Assembly (NCBI RefSeq): GCF_004117875.1
Contig: NZ_RAHW01000010.1
Location: 79,248 to 143,247, forward strand
Source: Geomonas oryzae
GTDB lineage: Bacteria > Desulfobacterota > Desulfuromonadia > Geobacterales > Geobacteraceae
Direction: 5' to 3'
DNA: 64,000 nt
In this document: one piece after another, positions 26,387-38,094 of the stretch
Numbering within the stretch: position 1 is the stretch's first letter
Layout of the letters: the number at the start of each line of letters is the position of its first letter
The notes under the pieces: model-generated
The model's input: the letters and a program-made list of their open reading frames with translations, nothing else
What the model was told of the DNA's origin: nothing
The model's database searches: none
Position numbers and translations under genes: made by a program

Positions 26387-26821
26387 CTACTTGTCGGCGA
26401 GCGTTGCCTTCAGTTCCGCTTCGGTCATAAGCGTCTCACCGACGTAAGCCTTGGCGGCGCAGCTCCAGATGCCGCGCTTGTTGAAGAGGGTCTCCACCTC
26501 GATTCTCAGGGTGTCACCGGGCTTTACCGGCTTCCTGAAACGCGCGTTGTCGATGGCCATGAAGTAGCTCACCTTGTCCTTCCCGCCGTCCTCCAAGCTG
26601 AGGTACGCCATGGTTGCGGCGGCCTGGGCCATCGCCTCGATGATCAGCACACCCGGCATGACCGGGAAACCGGGGAAGTGCCCCTGGAAGAAGGGCTCGT
26701 TCATGGTCACGTTCTTGATGGCCACGATCCGCTTTCCCGGATCCAGGTCGGTGACCTTGTCGATGAGCAGAAACGGGTAACGGTGCGGCAGAATTTCCAT
26801 TATCTGGACGATATCAAGCAT
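26387..26821 (-). CDS. fabZ: 3-hydroxyacyl-ACP dehydratase FabZ
   Basis: A 144-residue hotdog-fold dehydratase starting [21 protein letters not shown]. The catalytic histidine is in [12 protein letters not shown] and the catalytic glutamate in IIEAMAQ. It dehydrates 3-hydroxyacyl-ACP in fatty acid elongation and competes with LpxA/LpxD for the same substrates. The ATG at 26821 has AAGGAGAGG about 7 nt upstream, so the 20 open codons before it are not used. It lies 15 nt before lpxA. Confidence 0.96.
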   Translation of the reverse strand: MLDIVQIMEILPHRYPFLLIDKVTDLDPGKRIVAIKNVTMNEPFFQGHFPGFPVMPGVLIIEAMAQAAATMAYLSLEDGGKDKVSYFMAIDNARFRKPVKPGDTLRIEVETLFNKRGIWSCAAKAYVGETLMTEAELKATLADK

Positions 26822-26906
26822 TGCCTGTCCTCTCCTTGCATCGGCTTCCAAGCCTGAGGGCTTGAGCCGAAGTAATCGCATTGTTTAACTCCCCCGCGGG
26901 TGCGTC

Positions 26907-27025
26907 CGTCCCCCTCTCCCCCCGGGAGAGGGTGGCCGAAGGCCGGGTGAGGGAGATGCAAAAGGGAAAGGACCCGCCAATGGCAGCGCCCTCACCCCGT
27001 CCCTCTCCCGGGGGGAGAGGGGGTG
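26907..27025. repeat. Large imperfect inverted repeat (REP-like hairpin)
   Basis: Two GC-rich arms (26907-26960 and 26987-27025) are built from CCCCTCTCCCCCCGGGAGAG and GGGTGAGGG blocks. They are inverse copies of each other and could fold into one long hairpin. Each arm also contains its own short palindrome. The element fills the fabZ-lpxD gap and resembles dispersed intergenic palindromes common in GC-rich bacteria. It could attenuate read-through or stabilise the upstream mRNA. Confidence 0.75.
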
Positions 27026-27044
27026 TTACAGCCGGGTTGTGTGG

Positions 27045-28085
27045 TTATTCCCCTTTTTCCGCGAGCTTCGCCTCCAGCTCGGCCACGCGCTTCTCCAGGG
27101 CGTTCATGGTCTTTCTGAACTCGGGAAGCTTCGGGAGCAGGTTGGAGGATTTGAGCCACTCGCGGTGCGGCATGACCGGGATCCCGGAAAGGACCTGGTT
27201 CGGCTCCAGGTTCCCCGCCACGCCGGACTTCGCGCCGACCATGACGTTGTCGCCGATCTTGATGTGTCCGGCGACGCCTACCTGCCCTCCCAGGATGACG
27301 TGGTTGCCGAGCTGGGTGCTGCCGGAGATCCCGACCTGCGAGACGATCATGCAGTCCTCGCCGATCACGCAGTTGTGGCCGATCTGCACGAGGTTGTCGA
27401 TCTTGGTGCCGCGCCTGATGCGGGTCACCTCGAGCGCGGCGCGGTCGATGACCGCGTTGGAGCCTATCTCGACGTCGTCCTCGACCACCACGATGCCGAT
27501 CTGCGGGATCTTGTACCAGGAGCTGCCGTCCGGTGCGTAGCCGAAGCCGTCCGAGCCGATCACCGTTCCGTCGTGGATGATGACGCGGTTGCCGATGCGG
27601 CAGCGCTCGCGGACGCTCACGTTGGCGTAGAGGGTGACGTCGTCGCCGACGCTCGCGCCGGGGTAGAGGACCACGCCGGGGTAGAGGGTCACGCGGTCGC
27701 CGACGGTGACGCCGGGGCCGACGGTCGCACCCGGGTAGATGGTGACTTCCTGGCCTATTTTCGCACCCGGCGCCACGAAGGCGCCCGGGAGCACGCCGAG
27801 GCGGGGTGCCGGCTGGGTGTAGAACAGGGTCAAAAGCTTGGCGAAGGCCAAGTAGGGGTTCGCGTGGAAGATGGCGTTTTTGCCGTGGGTGTTCCCCCCC
27901 GTCCCCATGAGCACCGCCGAGGCGCCCGTGGTGGCCACCTTGCTTGCGTACTTCGGGTTGGCGAGGAAGGTGAGCTGCCCTTCGCCCGCGTCGTCGAGGG
28001 TCCCCAGTCCGCCGATCAGCACCTCGCCGTCGCCCGAAACCGTCCCCCCGAGATACTCGGCTATTTCTCGAAGCGTCTTTTTCAT
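27045..28085 (-). CDS. lpxD: UDP-3-O-(3-hydroxyacyl)glucosamine N-acyltransferase
   Basis: A 346-residue protein. An N-terminal uridine-binding domain (about 1-100) precedes a left-handed beta-helix of hexapeptide repeats. The catalytic histidine region is [13 protein letters not shown], and [10 protein letters not shown] is the typical LpxD insertion. A C-terminal helix ([18 protein letters not shown]) closes the trimer. It adds the second primary acyl chain in lipid A synthesis. It starts with ATG at 28085; the 232-nt gap upstream (28086-28317) holds repeats rather than a gene. Confidence 0.95.
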   Translation of the reverse strand: MKKTLREIAEYLGGTVSGDGEVLIGGLGTLDDAGEGQLTFLANPKYASKVATTGASAVLMGTGGNTHGKNAIFHANPYLAFAKLLTLFYTQPAPRLGVLPGAFVAPGAKIGQEVTIYPGATVGPGVTVGDRVTLYPGVVLYPGASVGDDVTLYANVSVRERCRIGNRVIIHDGTVIGSDGFGYAPDGSSWYKIPQIGIVVVEDDVEIGSNAVIDRAALEVTRIRRGTKIDNLVQIGHNCVIGEDCMIVSQVGISGSTQLGNHVILGGQVGVAGHIKIGDNVMVGAKSGVAGNLEPNQVLSGIPVMPHREWLKSSNLLPKLPEFRKTMNALEKRVAELEAKLAEKGE

Positions 28086-28100
28086 GTAGACCTCAAAAAA

Positions 28101-28313
28101 CGTTCAACGTTCAGCGTTCAACGTTCCTGAAAAGTTTGCGCCATTAAAGACGCGTAACACTGACTTGTCCCCTCTCAAAAACGACAATTCCCCCCCCGGC
28201 CTTCAGGAGCAGTCAGGCGACTGCCACCCGCACTCGACACGGTGTCAGCCCCAGCCTGCCCCTCCGGGCAGGAGGGGGGAGTGGTCGTAACGTAGAACGT
28301 TGAACGTTGAACG
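28101..28313. repeat. Pair of inverted GTTCAACGTT repeat tracts flanking the skp-lpxD gap
   Basis: The left tract (28101-28126) is made of CGTTCAACGTTCAGCGTTCAACGTTC-type units. The right tract (28295-28313) reads GAACGTTGAACGTTGAACG. They are inverse copies about 170 nt apart and frame a gene-free segment that also contains a short GC hairpin near 28210-28250. They look like dispersed intergenic repeats or the ends of a small non-coding element. Confidence 0.7.
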
Positions 28314-28317
28314 GGGT

Positions 28318-28833
28318 TTATTTCTTCCTGTTCTCGTTGAACGCCTTCAGCACCGCGTCGGTGACGTCGGCGGAGGGATCGAGGAAGATCATGGTTTCGT
28401 TCTTCACGAAGATGGCGGTGAAGCCGTTCTTCTTCCCGAACTCCTGCGCCACCTTCACGATCTCGTCCACGATCTTGCCGGTGAACTCGTCGTTCTTCGC
28501 CTGCAGGTCGTCCTGGGCGTCCTTGAGGAAACGCTGGTACTCTTTCAGGCGCTGCTGGTAGTCACGCTCCTTCGCACCACGGGCCGAGTCGTTCAACAGC
28601 GCCCCCTGGCTCTCCAGCTCGCCTTTGAGCTTCTTCAGCTCACCTTCCTTGCTCGCCTTTTCCGCCTCGTACTTGCTGGCCTTCTGGGCGAGCTGTTCCT
28701 TCGCTTCCTTCCCTGCATCGGAGGTCAGCAGCACCTTCTGCACATCGACCGAACCGATCTTTGAACCATCGGCGGCCATCACGGACAGCGGAAGTGCCAG
28801 AACCAGCGATAATGCGATGATGAAACGTTTCAT
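28318..28833 (-). CDS. skp: OmpH/Skp-family periplasmic chaperone
   Basis: A 171-residue secreted protein with a signal peptide ending near VMAADGS. The mature part starts KIGSVDVQKVLLTSD and is dominated by a long charged coiled coil (residues about 40-130), as in Skp. It carries unfolded outer-membrane proteins across the periplasm to BamA. The start at 28833 has AAGGAG upstream; a longer frame through bamA is spurious. It lies 26 nt after bamA. Confidence 0.93.
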   Translation of the reverse strand: MKRFIIALSLVLALPLSVMAADGSKIGSVDVQKVLLTSDAGKEAKEQLAQKASKYEAEKASKEGELKKLKGELESQGALLNDSARGAKERDYQQRLKEYQRFLKDAQDDLQAKNDEFTGKIVDEIVKVAQEFGKKNGFTAIFVKNETMIFLDPSADVTDAVLKAFNENRKK

Positions 28834-28859
28834 GACTTGCTCCTTGCAGTGCATCGATT

Positions 28860-31265
28860 TTAGAAAATGCTCCCTATGGAGAACTCCAACTTGCCGCCTT
28901 TGCTGTCTATCCCTTCCCTCGGGTTGATCGGAATGCCGTACTCGAGCCTCAGCGGTCCGATCGGGGAGAACCACCTGATGCCGCCGCCGTAACTGGTGAG
29001 TACGTTCGAGAAGGTGGACTTGAAGTTGTTTTCGCAGTTGCCCGCGTCGAAGAAGAGTACCGCCTTGAGCCCCGCCTCCTTCAACAGCGGGAAGGTGTAC
29101 TCGGCGTTGGCCACCGCCTCGACCGCACCGCCCAAGTAGACACGGTTGTCGCTTTTGCCGTCGGCGCCGCCGACACCGATCTTCGGTACCAGGCTCGTTT
29201 TGTAGGGGCTCACCGTTCTCGAGGAGAAGCCGCGCAGCGAGCTGATGCCGCCCAGGTAGAATTTCTCGTCGATCGGGACGTCCTTGCCGCCGTAGGACTG
29301 CACGTACCCCACGGTGCCGCGCAGCGACCCCACACCCCACAGCACCGGGTGGAACAGGGTGTGCTCGGTCAGGTACTTGATGTACCTGTTGCTGCCGCCA
29401 AGACCGGCGAACTCTATGGAGAGCGTGTTGATCATGCCGTTGGACGGATCGGGACGGTAATCGGTGGTGTTGCTGGTGAGGCTGGCGACGATGGCGCTCG
29501 TCGTGGAGGTCGCCTCCGGCGCGATCACCGATCCGTTGTGGATGTTCTGCAGGAGGTCCTCGGACTCGTCGAAGATCTCCTTCTGCTCGTACTTGTAAAG
29601 CCAGAAAGTGCCCAGCGTGTCGGAGAGGGAGTACCCCGCCTTGATGTCACCGCCGGTCGCCCTGCGGGTGTAGTCGAGGTACTTCCGCTCGGTGCGGTAG
29701 ATGTCGCCCCCCACGGTCCACTTGGTGTCCATGAAGTACGGGTCGGTGAGCCCCAGGTTGTAGGTCTGCGACTTGCTGCCGAGGCTGGCGGCCGCGGTCA
29801 TCTTGAGCCCGAGCCCCAGGAAGTTCGCCTGCTGGACCGACCCCTGCCCGATGATGCCGTCGAGCGAGCTGTAGCCGGCGCCGATGCTGAAGGTGCCGGT
29901 CGGCTTCTCCTTCACCTCGACGTTCATGTCGAGCTTGTCCGGGGCGCTTCCCTTCACGGTGGCGATGTTCGCCTCCTCGAAGTAGCCGGTGTTCATCAGG
30001 TTCTGCTTGCTGCGCTTCAGCCCGGTGGAGCTGTACTGGTCTCCCTCGTCGAGCCTCAGTTCACGGCGCACGACCTTGTCGCGCGTCTTCGTGTTGCCGG
30101 AGATGTTGATCCGGTCGATGGTCACCTTCTGTCCCTTTTCCATGTCGAAGGTGATGTCGATGGTGCGGCTCTCCGCGTTCAGCTTGGTGAGCGGCGACGC
30201 GTTGGCGAAGGCGTACCCCTTGTCGGCGTAGAGGTCGGTGAGGGCGAAGACGTCGGTGCGCAGGTCGGCGCGGCTGAAGAGCTGGCCGCTCTTCTCCTTG
30301 AGCTTTCCGGCGAGCACGCTCTCGTTCTCGAGGAGGTCCCCCTTGAAGGCGAGCTTGCCGAGGCGGTACTGCTCCCCCTCGGTGATCCCGATGCTGACCT
30401 TGAGGCCGGTGCGGTCGGTGAGGAGCTCGACCTTAGGCTCGCCCACCTTCACGTTGACGTAGCCGTTGTTCATGTAGAGCTCGGTAAGGAGGTTGACGTC
30501 GTTTTTGAGCACCTCCTCCTTGTAAGTACCGGCCCCGGTGAGCCAGGAGAGGAACCACTTCTCGTCGGTCTCCATCGCCTTTTTGAGCTTCTTGTCGGTG
30601 AAGGCGTGGTTGCCGTCGAACTCGATCTTCTGGATGAGGACCTTGTCCCCTTCCTTGATGCGGAAGATGACGTGGATATCGGTGTCGGAGCGCTGGCTTA
30701 TGTCGCCGGAGACCTCGGCTAGGTAATACCCCTCGTCCGCGTACAGCTTCTTCACCTTCTTGACGCTCTTTTGCAGCGCCTTGGCGGAAAAGACGGAATT
30801 GGGCTTGATCTCGACGGCCTCGCGCACCTTGTCCGCGCTGATCTCCTTGGCCCCCTCGACCTTTATCTCACGGACGATCGGCTTCTCGGTCACGACGTAT
30901 TCGAGGACGAGCGCCCCGTCCTTCACCTCGGTCTGCGCCTTCACGTCGGTGAAGTGCCCGAGCTTATAGATGGCGCGGATGTCGGCATCCACCTTGTCCG
31001 GATCGAGGACGTCCCCCGCCTTGAGCCGGACCGCCTGCAGGACGGCGGCGCTCTCGATGCGGTGGTTGCCGCTTATCCTGACCGCGGCTATCTTGTCGCT
31101 TGCCGGCTTCTCCTCGACGGGCTTTGCGGCGCCCTTGTCAGCCGCGCTCTTCCCCGTGGAGGTGGCGTCCGGTGCGGCCTTTCCGGCAGCGGGCGGTTCG
31201 GCCAGGGCGTAGGAAGCCCCGATAAGCTGAACGACAAGCAGAGCTGATAACGATTTACGCAGCAA
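28860..31265 (-). CDS. bamA: Outer membrane protein assembly factor BamA
   Basis: An 801-residue outer-membrane protein. The signal peptide ends near SYALAEPP. An Ala/Lys/Pro-rich linker (about 24-55) precedes five POTRA domains (about 56-430) and a C-terminal beta barrel. The barrel carries the conserved LRGFSSRTVSP (VRGF motif) and ends in a terminal phenylalanine (FSIGSIF). It inserts beta-barrel proteins, including the LPS export pore. The start is TTG at 31265 after GGGGGGA. The Ala/Lys-rich linker before POTRA1 is longer than in E. coli. Confidence 0.95.
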   Translation of the reverse strand: MLRKSLSALLVVQLIGASYALAEPPAAGKAAPDATSTGKSAADKGAAKPVEEKPASDKIAAVRISGNHRIESAAVLQAVRLKAGDVLDPDKVDADIRAIYKLGHFTDVKAQTEVKDGALVLEYVVTEKPIVREIKVEGAKEISADKVREAVEIKPNSVFSAKALQKSVKKVKKLYADEGYYLAEVSGDISQRSDTDIHVIFRIKEGDKVLIQKIEFDGNHAFTDKKLKKAMETDEKWFLSWLTGAGTYKEEVLKNDVNLLTELYMNNGYVNVKVGEPKVELLTDRTGLKVSIGITEGEQYRLGKLAFKGDLLENESVLAGKLKEKSGQLFSRADLRTDVFALTDLYADKGYAFANASPLTKLNAESRTIDITFDMEKGQKVTIDRINISGNTKTRDKVVRRELRLDEGDQYSSTGLKRSKQNLMNTGYFEEANIATVKGSAPDKLDMNVEVKEKPTGTFSIGAGYSSLDGIIGQGSVQQANFLGLGLKMTAAASLGSKSQTYNLGLTDPYFMDTKWTVGGDIYRTERKYLDYTRRATGGDIKAGYSLSDTLGTFWLYKYEQKEIFDESEDLLQNIHNGSVIAPEATSTTSAIVASLTSNTTDYRPDPSNGMINTLSIEFAGLGGSNRYIKYLTEHTLFHPVLWGVGSLRGTVGYVQSYGGKDVPIDEKFYLGGISSLRGFSSRTVSPYKTSLVPKIGVGGADGKSDNRVYLGGAVEAVANAEYTFPLLKEAGLKAVLFFDAGNCENNFKSTFSNVLTSYGGGIRWFSPIGPLRLEYGIPINPREGIDSKGGKLEFSIGSIF

Positions 31266-31329
31266 AGGGTCCCCCCGAAAAAGCCAAAAGAAAATATGCG
31301 GCTACAAAAGAGCCGTCGCCGAAGCGGCC

Positions 31330-32010
31330 TTACGCCGACTCGACGACCTTGCCGTCCACCATCCTGATGGTGCGGGCCATACCCGCGGCCAGTTGTTCGT
31401 TGTGCGTCACGATGACCAGGGCGATGCCGGTCTGCCGCTGGATCTCGTACAAAAGCGCGTGCACCTCTTCGCTGGTCTTCATGTCCAGGTTGCCGGTCGG
31501 CTCGTCGGCCAAAAGCAGCTTCGGCTCGCGCACGAGCGCCCGCGCGATCGCGACGCGCTGCTGTTCCCCCCCGGATAGTTCCCCCGGCCGGTGCGTCACC
31601 CGGTGCGAGAGACCCACACCCTTCAGGAGTTCGAGCGCGCGCCCTTCGGCGCGGGAGCGCCTCTCGCCGCCGATGAGCAGCGGCATCATCACGTTTTCCA
31701 GCGCCGAGAACTCCGGCAGGAGGTGATGAAACTGGAAGACGAAACCTATGGAGCGGTTGCGGAAGGCGGCAAGCGGCTGGTCCGAGAGGTTGAAGATCCT
31801 CTCCCCTTCGAAGAGCACCTCCCCGGAGGTGGGACGGTCGATGGTCCCCATCACGTGCAAGAGCGTGCTCTTGCCGGCGCCCGAGGGGCCGACGAGCGCG
31901 ATGGTGTCGCCCGCCGCGACGTCGAGGTCGATCCCCTTCAGCACCTCGACCGTGGCGCCGTTGCCGCCGTAGGACTTGAAGAGTCCCCTTACCTCGAGGA
32001 GGTTACTCAT
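31330..32010 (-). CDS. lolD: Lipoprotein-releasing ABC transporter ATP-binding protein
   Basis: A 226-residue ABC ATPase. It has Walker [10 protein letters not shown], a [22 protein letters not shown]-loop region typical of LolD, signature [15 protein letters not shown] and Walker [13 protein letters not shown]. It powers extraction of outer-membrane lipoproteins from the inner membrane. It overlaps the permease gene by 8 nt. Confidence 0.95.
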   Translation of the reverse strand: MSNLLEVRGLFKSYGGNGATVEVLKGIDLDVAAGDTIALVGPSGAGKSTLLHVMGTIDRPTSGEVLFEGERIFNLSDQPLAAFRNRSIGFVFQFHHLLPEFSALENVMMPLLIGGERRSRAEGRALELLKGVGLSHRVTHRPGELSGGEQQRVAIARALVREPKLLLADEPTGNLDMKTSEEVHALLYEIQRQTGIALVIVTHNEQLAAGMARTIRMVDGKVVESA

Positions 32011-33253
32011 AGCGCAGAGCCTCCGCCGGGGCCATGCGCGAGGCGGCCCAGGAAGGGTAGAGCGTCGCGGCGAAGGAGATGATCACGGCGGTCACGCTGA
32101 TCAGCACGACGTCGGACGGGATCACCTGGGACGGAAAATGGTCCAGGTAGTAGATGTCCTTGCTGAAGAGCTCGAAGCCGGTCACCTTCTGGATGGCGCC
32201 GACGATCGGCTCGAGGTTCAGCGCGACCAGGAGACCGCCCAGCACGCCGATGATGGTGCCGAAGACCCCGATGATGACCCCTTCGAAGACGAAGATGCGC
32301 ATGATGCTACGGCTCGTCGCCCCCATCGACTTCAGGATGGCGATGTCGCGCGTTTTCTCCATGACCACCATGAAGAGCGTCGAGGCGATGCCGAAGGCGG
32401 CCACGAGCACGATCAGGGTCAGGATGATGAACATGACGCTCTTCTCGGTCTTCAGCGCGAAGAGGATGTTCTTGTTCATCTGCATCCAGTCGCGGGCGTG
32501 GTACGGGGGACCTAGTTCCTTGTCGATCGCCTGGGCGAGCTCGCCCGTCTTGTACACGTCGCGCACCTTGAGCTGGATCCCGGTCACCACGTCGCCAAGC
32601 CCCAGGAACTGCTGGGCCTCTTTCAGCGAGACGTAGGCGAGCGTCGAGTCGTACTCGAACATGCCGGTGTTGAAGATGCCGGTGATGCGGAAGCGGTTCA
32701 GCTTGGGCATCATGCCGAGCGGGGTGATGTTGCCCATCGGCGAGATGACGTCCACCGTGTCGCCCAGGATGAGCCCCAGGTTCTTGGCGAGCTCCTTGCC
32801 GATCACCACCCCAGGCGTCTTTCCGACCTCCGCGTCGAGCGAGGCGAGGCTCCCCTCCACCATGGACTTGTGCAGGTTGGTCACCTTGGCGTCTGTCTGC
32901 ACCTCGATGCCGCGCAGCACGACCCCGGAGACGGTCCTGCCGGTGGAGAGCATCACCTGGTTGTAGATGAACGGGGTGGCAGCGACCACGCCGTCCATAC
33001 CCTCGAGCTTCTTCACGACCTGCGGGTAGTCCTGCACCGCGCCGAGGCCGTTTAAGACGACGATGTGCGCGTTGGTCCCGAGGATCTTGTCCTTCAAGTC
33101 CTCCTCGAAGCCGGTCATCACCGCCAGCACGATGATGAGGGCCATGACGCCGAGCGCCACGCCGGCTACGGAGATCAGGGTGATCAGCGAGATGAAGGTC
33201 GATTTGCGCTTCGCCTTCAGGTAGCGCAGCCCTATGAGGAGCTCAAAGGGCAT
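32003..33253 (-). CDS. Lipoprotein-releasing system permease (single LolC/LolE-type protein)
   Basis: A 416-residue MacB/FtsX-family permease. It has one N-terminal helix ([24 protein letters not shown]), a large periplasmic domain and three C-terminal helices. The N-terminal [24 protein letters not shown] is characteristic of LolC/E. Only one permease gene is next to lolD, so the complex may be a LolF-like homodimer instead of the LolC-LolE pair of enterobacteria. Its ATG shares one base with the lysS stop (TAATG), which indicates coupled translation. Confidence 0.92.
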   Translation of the reverse strand: MPFELLIGLRYLKAKRKSTFISLITLISVAGVALGVMALIIVLAVMTGFEEDLKDKILGTNAHIVVLNGLGAVQDYPQVVKKLEGMDGVVAATPFIYNQVMLSTGRTVSGVVLRGIEVQTDAKVTNLHKSMVEGSLASLDAEVGKTPGVVIGKELAKNLGLILGDTVDVISPMGNITPLGMMPKLNRFRITGIFNTGMFEYDSTLAYVSLKEAQQFLGLGDVVTGIQLKVRDVYKTGELAQAIDKELGPPYHARDWMQMNKNILFALKTEKSVMFIILTLIVLVAAFGIASTLFMVVMEKTRDIAILKSMGATSRSIMRIFVFEGVIIGVFGTIIGVLGGLLVALNLEPIVGAIQKVTGFELFSKDIYYLDHFPSQVIPSDVVLISVTAVIISFAATLYPSWAASRMAPAEALRYE

Positions 33254-34731
33254 TACTTGCCCTCTTTACGCAGTTGCGGGAAGAGGATGACGTCGCGGAT
33301 CGACGGGGAATCGGTGAGCAGCATGACCAGGCGGTCGATGCCGATCCCCTCCCCCGCGGTCGGAGGCAGACCGTACTCCAGGGCGCGGATGTAGTCCTCG
33401 TCCATGTAGTGCGCCTCTTCGTCCCCTTTGGCCTTGGCGGCGACCTGCGCCAGGAAGCGCTCCTTCTGGTCGCGCGGGTCGTTCAGCTCGGAGAAGGCGT
33501 TGGCCATCTCGCGCCCGGCGCAGAAGAATTCGAAGCGGTCGACGTAGTCGGGGTCGTGGTCGTTCTTCCTGGAAAGGGGGGAGACCTCGGTCGGGTAGTT
33601 GGTGATGAAGGTCGGCTGGATCAGCTTGGTCTCGGCGACCTCCTCGAAGATCTCGGTGATGAGCTTGCCGTAGCCTACGTCCTCGGGGAGTTCCAGGCCG
33701 ATTTTCTGGGCATAGGCGTAGGCCAAGTCGCGGTCCTCGAGGCTCTTCGCATCGATGTCGCCGTACTCGAGGATGGCTTCCTTCACGGTGAAGCGTTTCC
33801 AGGGGCGCTGGAAGCTGATCGGCTCGCCGCCGTAGGTGAAGTCGAGCGTCCCGAGGAGTTCCTGGGTCACGTGGCACAAGAGCTCTTCGGTGAAATTCAT
33901 CAGGTCCTCGAAGGTGGCGTAGGCCTGGTAGAACTCCATCATGGTGAACTCGGGGTTGTGACGCACCGAGATCCCTTCGTTTCTGAAGTTGCGGTTGATC
34001 TCGAAGACGCGATCGAAGCCGCCGACCACGAGGCGCTTCAGGTAGAGCTCCGGGGCGATGCGCAAAAAGAGCTCCATGTCGAGCGCGTTATGGTGCGTGA
34101 CGAACGGCTTCGCGGTGGCGCCGCCGGGGATCGGCTGCATCATCGGGGTCTCGACCTCGAGGAAGTCGTTCTTCGTCATGAACTCGCGGATGAGATGCAC
34201 GATGCGGGAGCGCTTGTGGAACACCTCACGCACCTCGGGGGAGACGATCAGGTCGACGTAGCGCTGGCGGTAGCGGGTCTCCACGTCGGTCAGGCCGTGG
34301 AACTTCTCGGGAAGCGGCAGAAGCGACTTGGTCAAGAGGCGCACCGCGGAGACGGCCAGGGAGAGCTCGCCGGTCTTGGTGCGGAACGGGGTCCCGGTGG
34401 CGCCGATGATGTCGCCGATATCGTAGTTCTCGAACTCGGCGAAGAGCTCCTCGCCAAGGGTGTCCTTCTTCATGTAAAGCTGCATGCGTCCCTTGCGGTC
34501 CTGCACCTGCACGAAGGCGGCCTTGCCGAAGGAACGGCGCATGATGATGCGGCCGGCGACCACGAAGGTCTGCGGGTCCTCCTCGATGACCTCCTTGTCA
34601 CCGTAGGCGGCGCGCACGTCGGCCGAGGTATGCTGAGGCTTGTAATCGTTCGGGTACGGGTTGATCCCCGCCTCCCACAATGCATCTACCTTACGTCTTC
34701 TCTGCAGCAGCAGTTCGCTCAACTCTTCCAT
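33253..34731 (-). CDS. lysS: Class II lysyl-tRNA synthetase
   Basis: A 492-residue class II enzyme with an N-terminal OB-fold anticodon domain (about 55-150). Motif 2 ([22 protein letters not shown]) and motif 3 ([24 protein letters not shown]) are clear. It charges tRNA-Lys. The reading frame begins [16 protein letters not shown], with ATG at 34731. It is in one transcriptional direction with the lipoprotein export genes and is coupled to them by a one-base overlap. Confidence 0.96.
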   Translation of the reverse strand: MEELSELLLQRRRKVDALWEAGINPYPNDYKPQHTSADVRAAYGDKEVIEEDPQTFVVAGRIIMRRSFGKAAFVQVQDRKGRMQLYMKKDTLGEELFAEFENYDIGDIIGATGTPFRTKTGELSLAVSAVRLLTKSLLPLPEKFHGLTDVETRYRQRYVDLIVSPEVREVFHKRSRIVHLIREFMTKNDFLEVETPMMQPIPGGATAKPFVTHHNALDMELFLRIAPELYLKRLVVGGFDRVFEINRNFRNEGISVRHNPEFTMMEFYQAYATFEDLMNFTEELLCHVTQELLGTLDFTYGGEPISFQRPWKRFTVKEAILEYGDIDAKSLEDRDLAYAYAQKIGLELPEDVGYGKLITEIFEEVAETKLIQPTFITNYPTEVSPLSRKNDHDPDYVDRFEFFCAGREMANAFSELNDPRDQKERFLAQVAAKAKGDEEAHYMDEDYIRALEYGLPPTAGEGIGIDRLVMLLTDSPSIRDVILFPQLRKEGK

Positions 34732-34842
34732 GTTATCTGCAACCTTTCTTTACCGCTTTGGGCTGTGAAACAATCCGTCAAACTAAACTATTTGCGTCAA
34801 TCAAGTCAAGGCTTAAAACCCCACGCGCGCGGGCGATTATCC

Positions 34843-36144
34843 CTACTTGAACTTCACCGTCACCGGCGTCTCGAAAAACGCCACGGTATCCTTCACCACG
34901 GGGTTGCCGAGCTGTCCGAGATCGTTGTTGCCCCAGCCGTACCAGACGCCGTTCACGAGGGCGAAGGAAGCGGTGCCGAAGGCGGCGATGTCGGAAACGC
35001 CGGCGCTCCACTCGGGGTTGAGCGCGGTGTAGACCGCGACCAGACTGCTGGTGTCGGTGGTCGTGTTGTTGCCGAGCTGGCCGTAGAAGTTAAGCCCCAG
35101 CCCCTGCACGAACCAGGAACCGTCGTTTACGAGGGTGTCGCGCGGCCCCATGAGGAGCAGCACGTGATTGATCCCGGTGACGATCTTCTTTATGACGAAG
35201 GTCTGCCCGCCCGTGACGGCGATGGTCGGGATGACCTTGACCGGCACGGCGCTGAATGATAGCAGCGGGATCAGCGAGCCGAGCTCGCCGGAGTCGTTGT
35301 AGCCCCATCCCCACAGGGTCTGGCTGGTGATGTTGTCCTGAGCGTCACGCTGCACCTCGAGTGCGAGGCTCCCCCTGGAGAGCGCGGCGATCTGCTCGAT
35401 CTTTCCGGTCGCCTCCGGGATGGTCACCTTTTTCGGGCGCGAGCTGGTGCTCGAGTACGTGCTGAAGGCGAGCTGCCCCTTCGCGTTGCTCCCCCAGGCG
35501 TACAGGTCACCGTTGGAGAAAAGGGCCATGGAGTGCAGCCACCCCGCCGTCACGTTGTTTGCGGTCAGTTGGGTCAGGTCCTCACCGTCATGCCCGGTGG
35601 AGAGCGGAGCAGGGGTCTTCGACTCGATGCTTGAGTCGTTGCCGACCTGGCGATAGCCGTTGGAGCCCCAGCCGTAAAGTTTTCCTCCGGCGATGGCGAG
35701 GGAGTGGTACCCGCCCGCGGCGATGTCGGTCACCGTGTCGGAGAAGGTAACCGTCACCGGGGAGCTGCTGTACGCGTCGGGATAGCTCGTCGAAACGGCG
35801 CTGCTCCCCAACTGGCCGTAGAGGTTGTAACCCCAGGTATGAATCTCTTTGGTACCGTTCATGACCATGCTGTGCTCGGCGCCTACGGCCCCCTTGGTCA
35901 TGCCGGTCATCCCCGGCACCGGTGTGGCGCTCTCGCGCCGATCGAGGGTTCCGTCCCCGAGTTGCCCGAAACCGTTGTACCCCATGGTGAAGGTGGTGTG
36001 GTTTCTGAAGATGAGGCTGTGCTCGTAGAAGATGGAGACCGTGGAAGGGATTGTGTCTTTGGAGGATGAGCCGCCGCAGCCGTGGAGGGCGGCAGAGAGA
36101 AGCCCGGCGCAGATAAAGAACCCGAAACGCCTGCTGATTTGCAT
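34843..36144 (-). CDS. RCC1-repeat lipoprotein (predicted seven-bladed propeller)
   Basis: A 433-residue exported protein. The signal peptide ends in a lipobox (AALHGCGG), predicting a lipid-anchored N-terminal cysteine. Seven RCC1-type repeats follow, each with a core like GWGxNxxGQLG (for example MGYNGFGQLGDGT, TWGYNLYGQLGSS and YGWGNNDLGQLGNP). RCC1 propellers are protein-binding scaffolds. The bacterial lipoproteins of this type have no established function. It starts at 36144 and lies 111 nt upstream of lysS; that gap shows no gene. Confidence 0.85.
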   Translation of the reverse strand: MQISRRFGFFICAGLLSAALHGCGGSSSKDTIPSTVSIFYEHSLIFRNHTTFTMGYNGFGQLGDGTLDRRESATPVPGMTGMTKGAVGAEHSMVMNGTKEIHTWGYNLYGQLGSSAVSTSYPDAYSSSPVTVTFSDTVTDIAAGGYHSLAIAGGKLYGWGSNGYRQVGNDSSIESKTPAPLSTGHDGEDLTQLTANNVTAGWLHSMALFSNGDLYAWGSNAKGQLAFSTYSSTSSRPKKVTIPEATGKIEQIAALSRGSLALEVQRDAQDNITSQTLWGWGYNDSGELGSLIPLLSFSAVPVKVIPTIAVTGGQTFVIKKIVTGINHVLLLMGPRDTLVNDGSWFVQGLGLNFYGQLGNNTTTDTSSLVAVYTALNPEWSAGVSDIAAFGTASFALVNGVWYGWGNNDLGQLGNPVVKDTVAFFETPVTVKFK

Positions 36145-36232
36145 GAGGGGACCCCTTGTGAGTTAGTACAATCCGGCGGATTTAACTATACATAAACTAG
36201 AATGTCAAGGACGGACTCCTGGCCGATCGCGG

Positions 36233-36262
36233 TTGACACGCCGCGGTCGTTGCATGTAATAA
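36233..36262 (+). promoter_or_regulatory. Candidate sigma-70 promoter of ettA
   Basis: TTGACA (36233-36238) and TAATAA (36257-36262) with an 18-nt spacer stand about 60 nt before the ettA start. They lie in the 176-nt divergent gap shared with the RCC1 lipoprotein gene. Confidence 0.55.
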
Positions 36263-36320
36263 TGGCCGCTTAACAAATGGCTACAAATGCTGACAAATCC
36301 ATACGGAGGTGACGATAAAA

Positions 36321-38006
<1,686 letters not shown>

Positions 38007-38032
38007 AGCGCCAAGCATCGCGCGCAAAGCAA

Positions 38033-38069
38033 AGAGGGGCGGCCATAATGGCCGCCCCTCTGTTTTTTT
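38033..38069 (+). terminator. Rho-independent terminator after ettA
   Basis: A perfect 13-bp stem (AGAGGGGCGGCCA / TGGCCGCCCCTCT), a 3-nt loop and then seven T residues. Confidence 0.92.
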
Positions 38070-38094
38070 GTCCGACCCGTCCGACCCGTCCGAC
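38070..38094. repeat. Tandem GTCCGACCC repeat
   Basis: Two full GTCCGACCC units and a third GTCCGAC run directly up to the bioC stop codon. Degenerate copies continue to about 38120 inside the bioC 3' end (encoding SDSDRSA). Related GTCGGAC/GGACCAGTC units lie in the rRNA spacer near 63790-63835. Confidence 0.6.

Noticed and set aside
33274..35259. 661-codon open frame on the plus strand
   Set aside because: It is the antisense of lysS. The lysS frame has clear class II synthetase motifs, and the plus-strand translation has no recognisable domain, as expected in GC-rich shadows.
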